DNA of 48,462 nucleotides. It comes from Lachnospiraceae bacterium. GTDB taxonomy: Bacteria; Bacillota; Clostridia; Lachnospirales; Lachnospiraceae. Position 1 is the stretch's first letter. The number at the start of each line of letters is the position of its first letter. The notes under the pieces were generated by a model that saw nothing but the letters and a program-made list of their open reading frames with translations, searched no databases and had not been told where the DNA came from. The position numbers and the translations under genes are program-made. Positions 25,463 to 34,055 of this stretch are shown piece by piece. The stretch lies in contig JAFUTQ010000098.1 of the NCBI GenBank assembly GCA_017484135.1, forward strand, positions 1 to 48,462, in the 5' to 3' direction.

Positions 25463-27814
25463 TCAGCCGGTTGTGCGCTCAATGTCTATGACACTTTCCA
25501 CCTGACGCACCTTCTGAATCAATGCCTCCATTTCGCCCTTTCCTCTGGTATTAAAGGCAATAATAATGGTTGCAATGCCCTGTTTGCTGGTTTTGGAATG
25601 AATGGCGCGGATATCAATTTCCCGTTCCGTAAAGATTCTGGTAATATCCACCAGAAGTCCTGTCCGGTTATTTCCGAAAATCTTGATCTCGCCCAAATAA
25701 AAGCTTTCCGTTTCCTCCTCGGCTCCCTGCTGCCACTCCGCATCAATCAGCCGGGGCTTCTCCAGATCAGACAGATTCAGGATATTGATACAATCTGTTC
25801 TGTGAATGGAAACTCCCCGCCCTCTGGTCACAAAGCCCACAATCTCATCTCCCGGAACCGGACTGCAGCATTTGGAAAAGTGCACCGCCACATCGTAGAG
25901 CCCTTTTACAATAATTCCGCTCTTGGATTTCTGGGGTGTCGCCCAGACTCTCTCCTCATCAACCGCCGCAAGCACGTCCTCATCCGAAATCCGAATCGGA
26001 TGATCCCTGCGGTACTCATCCAGCATTTTCCCGACAACCTGTCCTTCCTTCAGTCCGCCGTGTCCGATGGTCGCCAGCACGGCCTCCCAGTCATGGAAGC
26101 CGTATTTCCGCATCACTGCCGCCTGATATTCCGGCTTGCTGATTTCCCACAGATTGATGGCCTTTGCCTTGCAATATTGAGCAATCATTTCCTTGCCGCG
26201 AATGATGTTCTCTTCCTTTAATTCGCTGCGGAACCACTGGTTAATTTTATTTTTTGCCTGTGTACTTTTTACAATATTCAGCCAGTCATGACTGGGACCT
26301 CTGGAATTCTGCGAGGTCAGCACCTCGATCCGGTCTCCGTTGTGCAGCACATAATCAATGGGCACCAGCTTGCCGTTGACCTTCGCACCGATCATCTTAT
26401 TTCCCACCGCCGAGTGAACGCTGTAGGCAAAGTCAATCGGTGTAGATCCGGTAGGAAGATTTTTCACCTCCCCCGTAGGCGTAAAACAGAATACGGTGTC
26501 AGAAAAGAGATCCAGGTCGCTTTTCAGCAAGCTCATGAACTCTTTATTATCCGACATGTCCTGCTGCCATTCCAAAATCTGACGAAGCCAGCTTAACTTT
26601 TCCTCCTCCGTAACTGTGGTGGAGGTAGCCGTGCCGTTATTTGCTTCCTTGTATTTCCAATGAGCTGCAATTCCGTACTCTGCCGTGCGGTGCATCTCAA
26701 AGGTACGAATCTGGATTTCAAAGGGGCGTCCGCCGGGTCCGATCAGTGTGGTGTGCAGCGACTGATACATATTCGGCTTTGGCATGGCAATATAATCCTT
26801 GAATCTGCCGGGAATCGGCTTGTACGCCTCATGCATAATTCCCAATGCCGCATAGCAGTCCTTAATGCTGTCAACAATAATCCGGATTGCAAAAATGTCA
26901 TAGATCTGGTCAATGGTTTTGTTCTGATTGACCATTTTCTTGTAGATGCTGAAAAAATGCTTTGCGCGTCCGTAGATCTCGGCCTGAATCCCTGCCTGTT
27001 CAATCTGGGTACGCACAACATCTACCAATCCCTGCACGTAGTCATCTCTGACCTGCTTGCGCAGTGCGATGTTTTCCACCAGATCATAATATGCTTCGGG
27101 ATTGAGATATTTTAAGGACAAATCGTCCAGTTCAATCTTGATCTTGCTGATTCCGAGCCGCTGGGCAATCGGACTGTAGATTTCCTGTGTTTCACGGGCA
27201 ATGCGAAGCTGTGCCTCCGCAGACTGATACTTCAGCGTGCGCATATTGTGAAGCCTGTCCGCCAGCTTGATCATGATTACCCGGATATCCTTGGCCATCG
27301 CCAGAAACATTTTGCGCAGATTCTCTGCCTGCATTTCCAGCCGCTGGGCATTTTTTTCCTTGGGATCCTTGCTCTGCCCGTCCGTCAGATGCACATGCTG
27401 CAGCTTGGTCACTCCATCCACCAGCAGCAGCACCTCCGGACCAAACTCCTGCTCCAATTCCTCCTCGGACATGACGGTATCCTCCAGAATGTCATGAAGG
27501 AGTCCGGCTGCTATGGTTTCCTTGTCCAATTCCAGCTCTGCCAGAATCTCTGCCACACAAAGCGGATGGATAATATACGGTTCTCCCGACTTCCGCTTCT
27601 GCCCGCGGTGCGCCGCCTCTGCCACGCGATATGCCTTTTCGATCAGCGAAATATCCGCCGACGGGTGATATTTGCGCACACTGGTAATCAGTTCTTCATA
27701 CAGGCTCTCCGGACTTGAAAATTCTTTCATGCTCCGCAGCCTGTTATCCTGGTTCATGACTGAGTTTTCAATCTGTTCGAATTTCTCTGATGTAATATCC
27801 GCCATAGCATGCAC
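25463..27814 (-). CDS. relA: Bifunctional (p)ppGpp synthetase/hydrolase, RelA/SpoT family
   Basis: The stringent-response enzyme, about 783 residues. The HD hydrolase domain shows HRGQKRKSGEPYIIHPL and LLHDILEDT, with metal ligands intact. The synthetase domain has YDIFAIRIIVDSIKDCY and MPKPNMYQSLHTT. TGS (VFCFTPTGEVKNLPTGSTPI), zinc-finger (VHFSKCCSPVPGDEIVGF) and C-terminal ACT (GLLVDITRIFTEREIDIRAI) domains follow. GTG 27814 is preferred because AGGG lies eight bases upstream; ATG 27805 is the alternative. A good promoter (27949-27977) and a leader hairpin lie ahead. It heads the operon with the MBL hydrolase, hemZ, hisS and aspS, linking amino-acid starvation sensing with tRNA charging. 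Confidence 0.95.
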   Translation of the reverse strand: MHAMADITSEKFEQIENSVMNQDNRLRSMKEFSSPESLYEELITSVRKYHPSADISLIEKAYRVAEAAHRGQKRKSGEPYIIHPLCVAEILAELELDKETIAAGLLHDILEDTVMSEEELEQEFGPEVLLLVDGVTKLQHVHLTDGQSKDPKEKNAQRLEMQAENLRKMFLAMAKDIRVIMIKLADRLHNMRTLKYQSAEAQLRIARETQEIYSPIAQRLGISKIKIELDDLSLKYLNPEAYYDLVENIALRKQVRDDYVQGLVDVVRTQIEQAGIQAEIYGRAKHFFSIYKKMVNQNKTIDQIYDIFAIRIIVDSIKDCYAALGIMHEAYKPIPGRFKDYIAMPKPNMYQSLHTTLIGPGGRPFEIQIRTFEMHRTAEYGIAAHWKYKEANNGTATSTTVTEEEKLSWLRQILEWQQDMSDNKEFMSLLKSDLDLFSDTVFCFTPTGEVKNLPTGSTPIDFAYSVHSAVGNKMIGAKVNGKLVPIDYVLHNGDRIEVLTSQNSRGPSHDWLNIVKSTQAKNKINQWFRSELKEENIIRGKEMIAQYCKAKAINLWEISKPEYQAAVMRKYGFHDWEAVLATIGHGGLKEGQVVGKMLDEYRRDHPIRISDEDVLAAVDEERVWATPQKSKSGIIVKGLYDVAVHFSKCCSPVPGDEIVGFVTRGRGVSIHRTDCINILNLSDLEKPRLIDAEWQQGAEEETESFYLGEIKIFGNNRTGLLVDITRIFTEREIDIRAIHSKTSKQGIATIIIAFNTRGKGEMEALIQKVRQVESVIDIERTTG

Positions 27815-27903
27815 CAACTTTTCCCTAACATTTCCGGCAGCCCCTCCGAAGCAACCACTCCGAAAAAGTACCATGATTTACAGAAAAATAACAATGAAAA
27901 TAA

Positions 27904-27943
27904 TTACAATTCGGCGATCAGCTGGCTGAGCGCTGAATTGTAA
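27904..27943 (-). promoter_or_regulatory. Hairpin at the very 5' end of the relA leader
   Basis: TTACAATTC (27904-27912) pairs with GAATTGTAA (27935-27943), with inner stems TCAGC/GCTGA and GCG/CGC around a tiny loop. From the promoter position, the transcript would begin only a few bases before it. It may protect the 5' end of the mRNA; no T-run follows, so it is not a plain terminator. Confidence 0.5.
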
Positions 27944-27948
27944 CAATA

Positions 27949-27977
27949 ATTATAATCAATTGCGCAAAAAAATGCAA
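27949..27977 (-). promoter_or_regulatory. relA operon promoter
   Basis: Minus strand TTGCAT (27972-27977), a 17-bp spacer and TATAAT (27949-27954): a near-consensus vegetative promoter, divergent from that of the DUF3783 gene. Confidence 0.65.
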
Positions 27978-27981
27978 TGCC

Positions 27982-28010
27982 TTGTCTTTTTTCTTGAAAA
28001 ACAGTATACT
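27982..28010 (+). promoter_or_regulatory. Promoter of the DUF3783 gene
   Basis: TTGTCT (27982-27987), exactly 17 bp, then TATACT (28005-28010), 37 bases before the GTG start. It begins only four bases from the relA -35, so the two promoters may compete for polymerase. Confidence 0.55.
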
Positions 28011-28047
28011 GTTCGTAATGATTTCGCATAGAATGGAGGATCTGCCT

Positions 28048-28437
28048 GTGACCCCGACGCTTTTATTATACAATCTGGACAATGAACACGGCAAAAAGCT
28101 CCGGCTGCTGTGTGCGAGTCTGAAAATCCGTGTAAAATCCATTTCTTCTTCCGATTACACACAGACCGTGGGTGCTCTCGCCGGGATTCCCGGTATGGAG
28201 CGGTCGGATGCAATCTATAACGAAACCGGATTTACGGACGCCATGCTGGTATTCAAAGATTTTAACGATCCCCTGCTGGATCGTTTCCTTGTGACCTACC
28301 GGAAAATGAAGCTTCCTCCGATTCCGCTGAAGGCCGTTCTGACCGGACAAAATATTGCCTGGACCTCTCTCGCCCTTCACGACGAACTGGTAAGAGAGTC
28401 CCGGGCAATCAAAGAATCGTCACCAGCCAGCCAGTGA
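28048..28437 (+). CDS. DUF3783 domain-containing protein
   Basis: A soluble 129-residue protein. GTG 28048 is chosen because GGAGG lies eight bases upstream and family similarity begins at PTLLLYNLDNEHGKKLRLLC. The DUF3783 core follows (FTDAMLVFKDFNDPLLDRFL, then MKLPPIPLKAVLTGQN and the end NIAWTSLALHDELVRE). DUF3783 proteins are short, common in Clostridia and of unknown function. It is transcribed divergently from relA from its own promoter and converges on the next gene with ten bases between stops. Nothing in the sequence suggests catalysis. Confidence 0.8.
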   Translation: MTPTLLLYNLDNEHGKKLRLLCASLKIRVKSISSSDYTQTVGALAGIPGMERSDAIYNETGFTDAMLVFKDFNDPLLDRFLVTYRKMKLPPIPLKAVLTGQNIAWTSLALHDELVRESRAIKESSPASQ

Positions 28438-28447
28438 ACGCCTGCGA

Positions 28448-28885
28448 TTAGTTCGCTGCGGCCTCAGCCTTTTTCAGCGCCTGGCTGATGGCATTGATCA
28501 GCACCATGGAGGTGTATTGATTCTCCTCCGAATATGTAAGATTTTCCGTAGACTGGCTTTCATAAATCTGCTCGGTCAGATTATCCAGTGCCGGCTGCAT
28601 CAGCGGATACATGGCAGTCACTGTCTCATCCAGATTTTTCAGGGAAATGCTCTGTATCTTTTCTTCGTCCACAATTACCTGCACGTCAATACTCTGATCG
28701 TTAAATGTGATGGAAGACGTATACACCCCTGCCGCGTATTTCATCGTCTCCGCGGTATCCTCCTGCTTTTCCGGTGCAAACATATAGATCAGCAGCAGAA
28801 TCAGCAGCACGCCCAGCACCGCAAATACCGTTGTGTAAATCAGCTCTTTCATATGAAAAACCACAATTTTTGTTCTTGAGCGCAA
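28448..28885 (-). CDS. Membrane-anchored hypothetical protein (FMN-binding-like shape)
   Basis: A 145-residue protein started from TTG 28885, with AGGAGG about eight bases upstream. A basic tail is followed by one membrane span (residues 15-35, TTVFAVLGVLLILLLIYMF). The outer part reads AAGVYTSSITFNDQSIDVQV, then IVDEEKIQSISLKNLDETV and ends in helices with AISQALKKAEAAAN. The GxYxxxI...V.V.V....I.SI layout resembles small FMN_bind domains, but the flavin-attachment motif (SGAT) is missing, so flavin binding is not claimed. Its leader contains an 11-bp hairpin (28917-28942). Confidence 0.65.
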   Translation of the reverse strand: MRSRTKIVVFHMKELIYTTVFAVLGVLLILLLIYMFAPEKQEDTAETMKYAAGVYTSSITFNDQSIDVQVIVDEEKIQSISLKNLDETVTAMYPLMQPALDNLTEQIYESQSTENLTYSEENQYTSMVLINAISQALKKAEAAAN

Positions 28886-28916
28886 GGGAATCCCTCCTGT
28901 TCCTCTCTTTACTCTG

Positions 28917-28942
28917 AACAGCTCCGCCGCAGCAGAACTGTT
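28917..28942 (-). promoter_or_regulatory. Leader hairpin upstream of the anchored protein
   Basis: In the minus-strand RNA, AACAGUUCUGC pairs fully with GCGGAGCUGUU, allowing G-U pairs, with a UGCG tetraloop, 20 bases before the ribosome binding site. The role is unknown. Confidence 0.35.
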
Positions 28943-29011
28943 ACTTTAGTTTATCATATGACAAATTTTCTGTTATATTCCTGTATCTTTTCCTGCGGCC
29001 GTTCTTTTTCT

Positions 29012-31930
29012 TTACCGCACCCATTCTCCATTGGCGTTGAACCGATAATTGCCGATTCTGGTGTTTGCCGCCATCACGCCGGAGGCATAACTGTAATACC
29101 ACTTTCCGTTTATCGTGTACCAACCGATCTGCATCGCTCCTCCGGTGCCCAGATAATACCAGTGATTGGCAGCCCTGAGCCATCCGGTCTGCATGGAACC
29201 GTCGCTGCTCAGATAATACCATCTTCCATTGACCATCTGCCATCCGGTCAACATGGTTCCGCCGATGCCGGTATAGTACCAGACACCGTTTACCTGTATC
29301 CATCCGGTCTGCATCGCCCCGCTCTCATTCATGTAATACCAGGTGCCGTTTATCTGCACCCATCCGGTCTGCATCGCTCCGCTCTCGTTCATGTAATACC
29401 AGGTGCCATTCACCTGTACCCAGCCGCTCTGCATCGCTCCGCCGATGCCGATGTAGTACCAGGTGCCGTTTACCTGTACCCATCCGGTCTGCATCGCTCC
29501 GCTTTCGTTCATGTAATACCAGATACCGCCCACATTGACCCAGCCGGTCTGCAGGACACCATCTGCATTGTAGTAGTACCAGGTGCCGTCCTTCTGTACC
29601 CATCCGGTCTGCTGAAATATTTCGGCAGTCGGCTTCGGGATTCCCGCCTCATTCGTCCCAGTGTCTGTCGGTTGCACGTTGGTGTTTGCTTTTTCTAACA
29701 CTTCAATGGACATCGTGTCAGAAATTCCACTGCTTGCGGCTGTCACCCTGATCACTGCGGCTCCCGCTTTGTTTGCGACCAGCTTCCCGGAGGTATCCAC
29801 CGACAGCACGGAAGAATCCGAGGAGGACCATGTCACTGACTGATTCGTGGCATTGGCGGGCGTAAGCTCTGCCCCCAGCTGCACCGTATCTCCCACCGTC
29901 ATCTGCCAGGGCGCATTCGAAATGCGTATGCGGCTGACCTTTACCTCATTGACCGTTATCTGGGAGGTTGCGAAAAACGTTCCACAGCTGGCAGTAATCG
30001 TCGCCTTTCCGGCAGCCAGGCCCGTTACCGTCCCTGCGTCGACCGATGCAACCTCAGGATCGGAGCTCGACCACTGGATCGTCGTATCATCCGTCGTTTC
30101 ATTCGGTGTATAAGAAACCGTCAGCTTTGTCGTTTCCCCGACTCTCATAGCCACCGAGCCATGATTCAGCCCGATTCCCTGCAGCGGAACAGTCACATCC
30201 ACCTGACAGGAAGCAGTACAACCTCCATCTGCCGCAGTTGCGGTAATGACTGCACTTCCCCCCGCCACCGCAGTGACAAGCCCGGTGCTGCTTACGGCTG
30301 CCACTGCCGGATTGGAGCTGGACCAGCGGATGTTGGTATTATATGCATTTTCCGGTGTGACCTCTGCCTGCAGCTGCAGGTTTTCTCCTGCCTTGAGTGT
30401 AGTCTGACTATGCGAAAGGGAAATTCCGCTGACTGCTATCCGGTTTTCCGGGTTTGCGTCCGTCGTATATGCCTTGATATGAAAATTCGTATTCATGGTC
30501 TTGCCGTAGTCATACCATCCCACCTCGCCAACGGCAACACTGTGACCAACGCCTCCCGCATTGGTACCGGGATGGCTTGTGCTGTTTTTGTCCACCAGAA
30601 TCGTGGCAGTGCTCCCCCCGGTTGTCAGCTCCACCATCACGGCAAACACATCGCCCTGCTCTACATACAAAGGCTCGGAAAGCGGCACGGTATACATCCC
30701 CTGATAATCCGTACTTCCGGAAGCGACTGCCTTTAATGTCCCGCTTTCGGGATTTACCGGATCGGCAGGATTCAGATAAATTCTGACCGTATAATCGACA
30801 TTGACACTGTAGGTTTCAAAGGAGACCGCCTGTATGTACTCCGCATCACTGCCGCTTGCCGTAAAAATATTGGTGGGCTTTGAGACATTGGCGCTCCCCT
30901 TCCAAAATGCGCCGTCGTATTGATAGTTATGCGTATAGTGATCGGCTGACTCGGGGATAAATGCTACCGCAGCGCTGTCCAGGGACTGATCCTCATAGGA
31001 AAGATAAAAATAGCCACTCTCTCCAAAGCTTTCTCCCCAGCTGTTTCGCACGATCCATGCCCCGTCATTCCCGGGACTCTTATTAAAGTTTGTCTTGCTA
31101 TAGCTGTCATCCCAGCCCACAATCGCAACCCCGTGATTGATGGCCTGACTGCTGCTGCAGTAATAGGCATGCGTAAGCGCGTTATAATTTGGCGAAGAGC
31201 TGACCGTACTCCCGGTAATGTCACTGTAATAGCTGATTGCCAGCGCACCGTAATCTACAATAGCTTTCTTTACATCCGCGGTATCCGACATGCTGATCCT
31301 GCGGTAACCCTGCAGATGATACACCGCATTGCTGTATGCCAGTTCATCCTCCAGTCCTGCCAGCCAGACCGCGTCCACCTGCGAGTAGGGAACTACCGTC
31401 TCTTCCACCGCTCCGACCCAGTCTGCCCAGGTATTTTCCACCATCTCATAATTGCCGCCGCTTGCCAGCCAGTCTCCCGTTGCGGAATAGGAATCCCCCT
31501 CTGTGCCGCCCAACGGGTCTACCACCGAATGATTGGCAAAATAAGCCAGATGCAGCTCGGAAAGATCCACGTCCTCCACCCCGTGATTGAGCAGATACGT
31601 CTCCATACATGCAACAGGCGCAAAGGCCCAGCAGGTATCATATCCTTTCTGGCTTCGAACGGGCGGCAGATTGGGCGTGCGATAGGAAGTCGCCTGCTCC
31701 GGGGAAGCCATAAAAAAGCGCATGCGGGAACCGTCATGTATACTCTTTACCGACTCAGACTCCATCGATACATAGCCGTTTCCGGCATCATATTCATCCA
31801 CCGGAAGCCCCGGATCGGCCGGAGCGGCAAACACCTTCATATTTGCCGGAACACACAGCAATGCTGCCGCAGCCAGCGCCGTAATTCTTTTTCCACACCT
31901 CCCGAATCGAATGCCCTGTCCCTTTCGCAT
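29012..31930 (-). CDS. Secreted papain-family (C1) protease with Ig-like and cell-wall-binding repeats
   Basis: A 972-residue secreted protease. ATG 31930 has AAGGAGG just upstream and gives a signal peptide (ITALAAAALLCVPANMKVFA). The peptidase part (residues about 80-310) holds the catalytic Cys in GYDTCWAFAP (near 99), His in INHGVAIVGWDD (near 265) and Asn in IVRNSWGESFG (near 293). A lectin-like beta domain follows, then three Big_2 Ig-like repeats (about 495-747, e.g. IRWSSSNPAVAAVSSTGLV) and about ten 20-residue CW_binding_1 repeats (770-972, e.g. GWVQVNGTWYYMNESGAMQT). These repeats bind choline- or carbohydrate-decorated cell wall, so the protease should stay on the surface. Substrate unknown. 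Confidence 0.9.
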   Translation of the reverse strand: MRKGQGIRFGRCGKRITALAAAALLCVPANMKVFAAPADPGLPVDEYDAGNGYVSMESESVKSIHDGSRMRFFMASPEQATSYRTPNLPPVRSQKGYDTCWAFAPVACMETYLLNHGVEDVDLSELHLAYFANHSVVDPLGGTEGDSYSATGDWLASGGNYEMVENTWADWVGAVEETVVPYSQVDAVWLAGLEDELAYSNAVYHLQGYRRISMSDTADVKKAIVDYGALAISYYSDITGSTVSSSPNYNALTHAYYCSSSQAINHGVAIVGWDDSYSKTNFNKSPGNDGAWIVRNSWGESFGESGYFYLSYEDQSLDSAAVAFIPESADHYTHNYQYDGAFWKGSANVSKPTNIFTASGSDAEYIQAVSFETYSVNVDYTVRIYLNPADPVNPESGTLKAVASGSTDYQGMYTVPLSEPLYVEQGDVFAVMVELTTGGSTATILVDKNSTSHPGTNAGGVGHSVAVGEVGWYDYGKTMNTNFHIKAYTTDANPENRIAVSGISLSHSQTTLKAGENLQLQAEVTPENAYNTNIRWSSSNPAVAAVSSTGLVTAVAGGSAVITATAADGGCTASCQVDVTVPLQGIGLNHGSVAMRVGETTKLTVSYTPNETTDDTTIQWSSSDPEVASVDAGTVTGLAAGKATITASCGTFFATSQITVNEVKVSRIRISNAPWQMTVGDTVQLGAELTPANATNQSVTWSSSDSSVLSVDTSGKLVANKAGAAVIRVTAASSGISDTMSIEVLEKANTNVQPTDTGTNEAGIPKPTAEIFQQTGWVQKDGTWYYYNADGVLQTGWVNVGGIWYYMNESGAMQTGWVQVNGTWYYIGIGGAMQSGWVQVNGTWYYMNESGAMQTGWVQINGTWYYMNESGAMQTGWIQVNGVWYYTGIGGTMLTGWQMVNGRWYYLSSDGSMQTGWLRAANHWYYLGTGGAMQIGWYTINGKWYYSYASGVMAANTRIGNYRFNANGEWVR
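29040..29625 (-). repeat. Tandem 60-bp repeats encoding cell-wall-binding units
   Basis: About ten head-to-tail units of 60 bp in the 3' part of the protease gene, each coding GW-x-x-x-x-G-x-WYY-x-x-x-x-G-x-MQT. Two subtypes alternate, with MNESGAMQT or IGIGGAMQS. The middle units are nearly identical at DNA level, a sign of unequal crossing-over; the outer units have diverged. Confidence 0.85.
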
Positions 31931-31966
31931 GTGTACCTCCTTGTTTATCCACCGTGTCTTTCTATC

Positions 31967-31995
31967 AGCATAGCAAAATTTCACGGTCAATACAA
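31967..31995 (-). promoter_or_regulatory. Promoter of the surface protease
   Basis: Minus strand TTGTAT (31990-31995), 17 bp, TATGCT (31967-31972), 37 bases before the ATG at 31930. Confidence 0.5.
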
Positions 31996-32047
31996 TCCTT
32001 TTTCCCAGTGTGATCATGGTTATTTATGGAAAAAATTTATATTTCTA

Positions 32048-32076
32048 TTGACATTCTTTTTTTTCTGTTGTAATAT
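32048..32076 (+). promoter_or_regulatory. tRNA-Gly promoter
   Basis: Consensus TTGACA (32048-32053), a 17-bp spacer and TAATAT (32071-32076), 22 bases before the mature tRNA. Confidence 0.8.
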
Positions 32077-32098
32077 ATGTCTTGTATTTCATATCTGT

Positions 32099-32171
32099 GC
32101 GATAGTGGCGTAGTTGGTAACGCGCGACCTTGCCAAGGTCGAGACCGCGGGTTCGAGCCCCGTCTATCGCT
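32099..32171 (+). tRNA. tRNA-Gly (anticodon GCC)
   Basis: A complete cloverleaf: acceptor stem GCGATAG/CTATCGC, D-arm with AGTTGGTAA, anticodon stem CGACC/GGTCG around TTGCCAA (anticodon GCC), and T-arm with GGTTCGAGCC. The discriminator base is T and CCA is not encoded. It is a single-gene transcription unit with its own promoter and terminator. Confidence 0.95.
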
Positions 32172-32173
32172 GA

Positions 32174-32214
32174 AAAAACGAAGCCTTACGCAAACCGGAA
32201 AGGCTTCGTTTTTT
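32174..32214 (+). terminator. Rho-independent terminator of the tRNA-Gly gene
   Basis: A perfect 15-bp stem, AAAAAACGAAGCCTT (32174-32188) with AAGGCTTCGTTTTTT (32200-32214), ending in six T residues directly after the tRNA. On the minus strand it also ends in T, so it may serve the lipoprotein gene on the other side. Confidence 0.9.
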
Positions 32215-32234
32215 AATGTGCTGAATTTTTCCGG

Positions 32235-33419
32235 CTATTGCGTCATGATGGTCAGCACCTGCAGCTCATCCTCCAGCAGATAGTAAAGCCTGTCTTCTCC
32301 GGAATAATAATCCCAGATGTGACCATCCTCCATGAAATATTGATATGCCTGCTGATACAGTGCATCATCCGAAAAGCGCACCGACACCGCCTGTTCCCCG
32401 ATTCCGGCAAACAGGGAACCGATCCCATCCGGATTCCATTCCGAAAAATACAGATTTTCATGCACAAAATAATTGTCCTTTCTACTATTACAGACAGGCA
32501 GCAAAAACATTTCTTCTGCTTTGTGCGTATGCGCCATTTCCTCAGAGGTCAATGCAAAGTATGCATAATTGATATACGCCGCATCCTCCCCCCGATAAGA
32601 GCTGCTGCCCCATGTCGTGTCCATATAATAATAATCTCCGTCCAGCAGCACCAGATTCCACGCATGCGGCACCCCATCTGCAGTTCCTCCGATCACAGCG
32701 CCGGTAATGCCCAGCTGTTCCAACAGATACTGTGTGGCACAGGCATATCCCTGACACACGGTTTTTCCCTCCAGAAACACGCTTAAAATATTCTGGTTGT
32801 TCGGGCTGGAGGTATCGTATTCCACCGTGCGGATCAGAGTGTCATACACATATTTCGCCTTGTTGAAATCCGAATCTACAATGGAGATTCCTTCTAAAAT
32901 CCGGGAAACCTTTTCATCCACCTGTTCTTTACAGGACTGCATTTCTTCCTGCGTCATGGTGTATTGGGGGGAAAACTTCAGGGAAACAACGGTATCTCCC
33001 CTTTTATATTCCGTATAGCCATACCCATCCACCCAGAACAATTCTCCGTAATCCGCAGTCACCGCATGATAGGCTTTTTCCAACACCCGCTTGTCCGTTG
33101 TGGAAACCACGACCGTGTCCGAGTATTCTGTCATTGCCTGATAGATTTCATCATAAACCAGCTTTGTGTCCTCATCCAGCACATTATATGCATATTTATC
33201 CGCAGATACATGAGGCACTTCATAATCCCTTACTACAGTCGGGGGCTCAGGCTCGGACTCAGATTCCGGAACCACCCGGATATCCGAAGTCTCCGGCTCC
33301 TCCATTGCCCGTATCAGCTTTTGCATGGTTTCGAACTGTTTTCTGCTGCAGCCTGTACATAACAGCAGCACAATCAGAAATCCTGCCATCATTCTGAATC
33401 CAAAATTGCGTTTTTTCAT
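32235..33419 (-). CDS. Transglutaminase-like lipoprotein
   Basis: A 394-residue lipoprotein. ATG 33419 has AGGAGG upstream and gives a signal peptide ending in the lipobox LLCTGC, so the protein is anchored on the outer face of the membrane. A spacer rich in Glu/Pro/Ser (DIRVVPESESEPEPPTVVRD) leads to a transglutaminase-like domain with Cys in GKTVCQGYACATQYL (near 221), His in GVPHAWNLVLL (near 252) and Asp in YMDTTWGSSSY (near 267). This fold contains proteases and peptide-modifying enzymes as well as cross-linkers. The next gene upstream is the divergent Fur-type regulator, but nothing suggests metal control of this one. Confidence 0.85.
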   Translation of the reverse strand: MKKRNFGFRMMAGFLIVLLLCTGCSRKQFETMQKLIRAMEEPETSDIRVVPESESEPEPPTVVRDYEVPHVSADKYAYNVLDEDTKLVYDEIYQAMTEYSDTVVVSTTDKRVLEKAYHAVTADYGELFWVDGYGYTEYKRGDTVVSLKFSPQYTMTQEEMQSCKEQVDEKVSRILEGISIVDSDFNKAKYVYDTLIRTVEYDTSSPNNQNILSVFLEGKTVCQGYACATQYLLEQLGITGAVIGGTADGVPHAWNLVLLDGDYYYMDTTWGSSSYRGEDAAYINYAYFALTSEEMAHTHKAEEMFLLPVCNSRKDNYFVHENLYFSEWNPDGIGSLFAGIGEQAVSVRFSDDALYQQAYQYFMEDGHIWDYYSGEDRLYYLLEDELQVLTIMTQ

Positions 33420-33454
33420 ACTTCCTCCTGAAAATGACTCCTGTTTATGTTTAT

Positions 33455-33482
33455 ATTTTACACCAAAACAGGAAAAACGCAA
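33455..33482 (-). promoter_or_regulatory. Promoter of the transglutaminase-like lipoprotein gene
   Basis: Minus strand TTGCGT (33477-33482), a 16-bp spacer and TAAAAT (33455-33460). Confidence 0.5.
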
Positions 33483-33553
33483 ATTCTGCTCCCTTCTCTT
33501 TGACTGCGAATTATAATCAGCCTGCTCCTTCCGAAATTTCGCCTGCGGCTTAC

Positions 33554-33592
33554 TTGACAAATCTTTGTCCTGTGATATAATCGGGAACGATT
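33554..33592 (+). promoter_or_regulatory. Promoter and operator-like dyad of the Zur-type operon
   Basis: TTGACA (33554-33559), 16 bp, TATAAT (33576-33581) within GTGATATAAT. An inverted repeat AATCG-GGAA-CGATT (33579-33592) overlaps the -10 and the likely start point, a place where a Fur-family repressor would block transcription. It does not match the Bacillus Zur box exactly. Confidence 0.55.
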
Positions 33593-33616
33593 CTCATATT
33601 TGTTCAGGAGGCGCCT

Positions 33617-34030
33617 ATGAGTGCAAGATCCACATATAAAACAAAACAGCGGGAAATCCTGCTTGATTATCTTGAAACGGTACCGGGAGTCCATATCACT
33701 GCCAGTGATGTGTGTGAGTACTTCAAAAAACAGGGTTCTCCCATCGGACAATCCACCGTGTACCGCCAATTGGAGCGTCTGGTCGATGAAGGGATCATCA
33801 ACAAGTACATTATCGACGGCAACAGTCCCGCCTGCTTTGAATATGTCGGTGCAGAAATTCACAGCGGACCGGAGACCTGTTTTCATTGCAAATGTGAAAA
33901 ATGCGGGAAACTGATCCATCTTCATTGCGAGGAACTGGCCGGAATGCAGGAGCATCTGCGAAAGGAGCATCAATTCACGCTGAATGCCATGCGCACGGTC
34001 TTTTACGGACTGTGTGAGCAATGCAGCTGA
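33617..34030 (+). CDS. zur: Fur-family metalloregulator, probably Zur-type
   Basis: A 137-residue Fur-family repressor. The winged helix shows TKQREILLDYLETVPGVHIT and the recognition region SPIGQSTVYRQLERLVDEG. The dimer domain has HSGPETCFHCKCEKCGKLIH and a C-terminal CEQC; two CxxC pairs (CEKC and CEQC) form the structural zinc site. ATG 33617 has AGGAGG upstream. The next two genes encode a metal ABC transporter in the same operon, the usual partner of Zur, so zinc is the best guess, but Mn or Fe regulators of this family have similar residues. An inverted repeat over the -10 suggests autoregulation. Confidence 0.85.
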   Translation: MSARSTYKTKQREILLDYLETVPGVHITASDVCEYFKKQGSPIGQSTVYRQLERLVDEGIINKYIIDGNSPACFEYVGAEIHSGPETCFHCKCEKCGKLIHLHCEELAGMQEHLRKEHQFTLNAMRTVFYGLCEQCS

Positions 34031-34055
34031 GTCAGTCAAACTTATGGAGGTTTTT

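Noticed and set aside
28448-28885. FMN-binding domain in the anchored protein
   Set aside because: The strand pattern is similar but the flavin-attachment SGAT-type motif is missing, so no function was assigned.
29040-29625. Regular 60-bp repeats that could suggest a CRISPR array
   Set aside because: There are no unique spacers; the units are coding, in frame, and match cell-wall-binding repeats.
32174-32214. ACGCAAA inside the tRNA terminator as another copy of the nested-hairpin element
   Set aside because: Only seven bases match, and none of the element hairpins is present.
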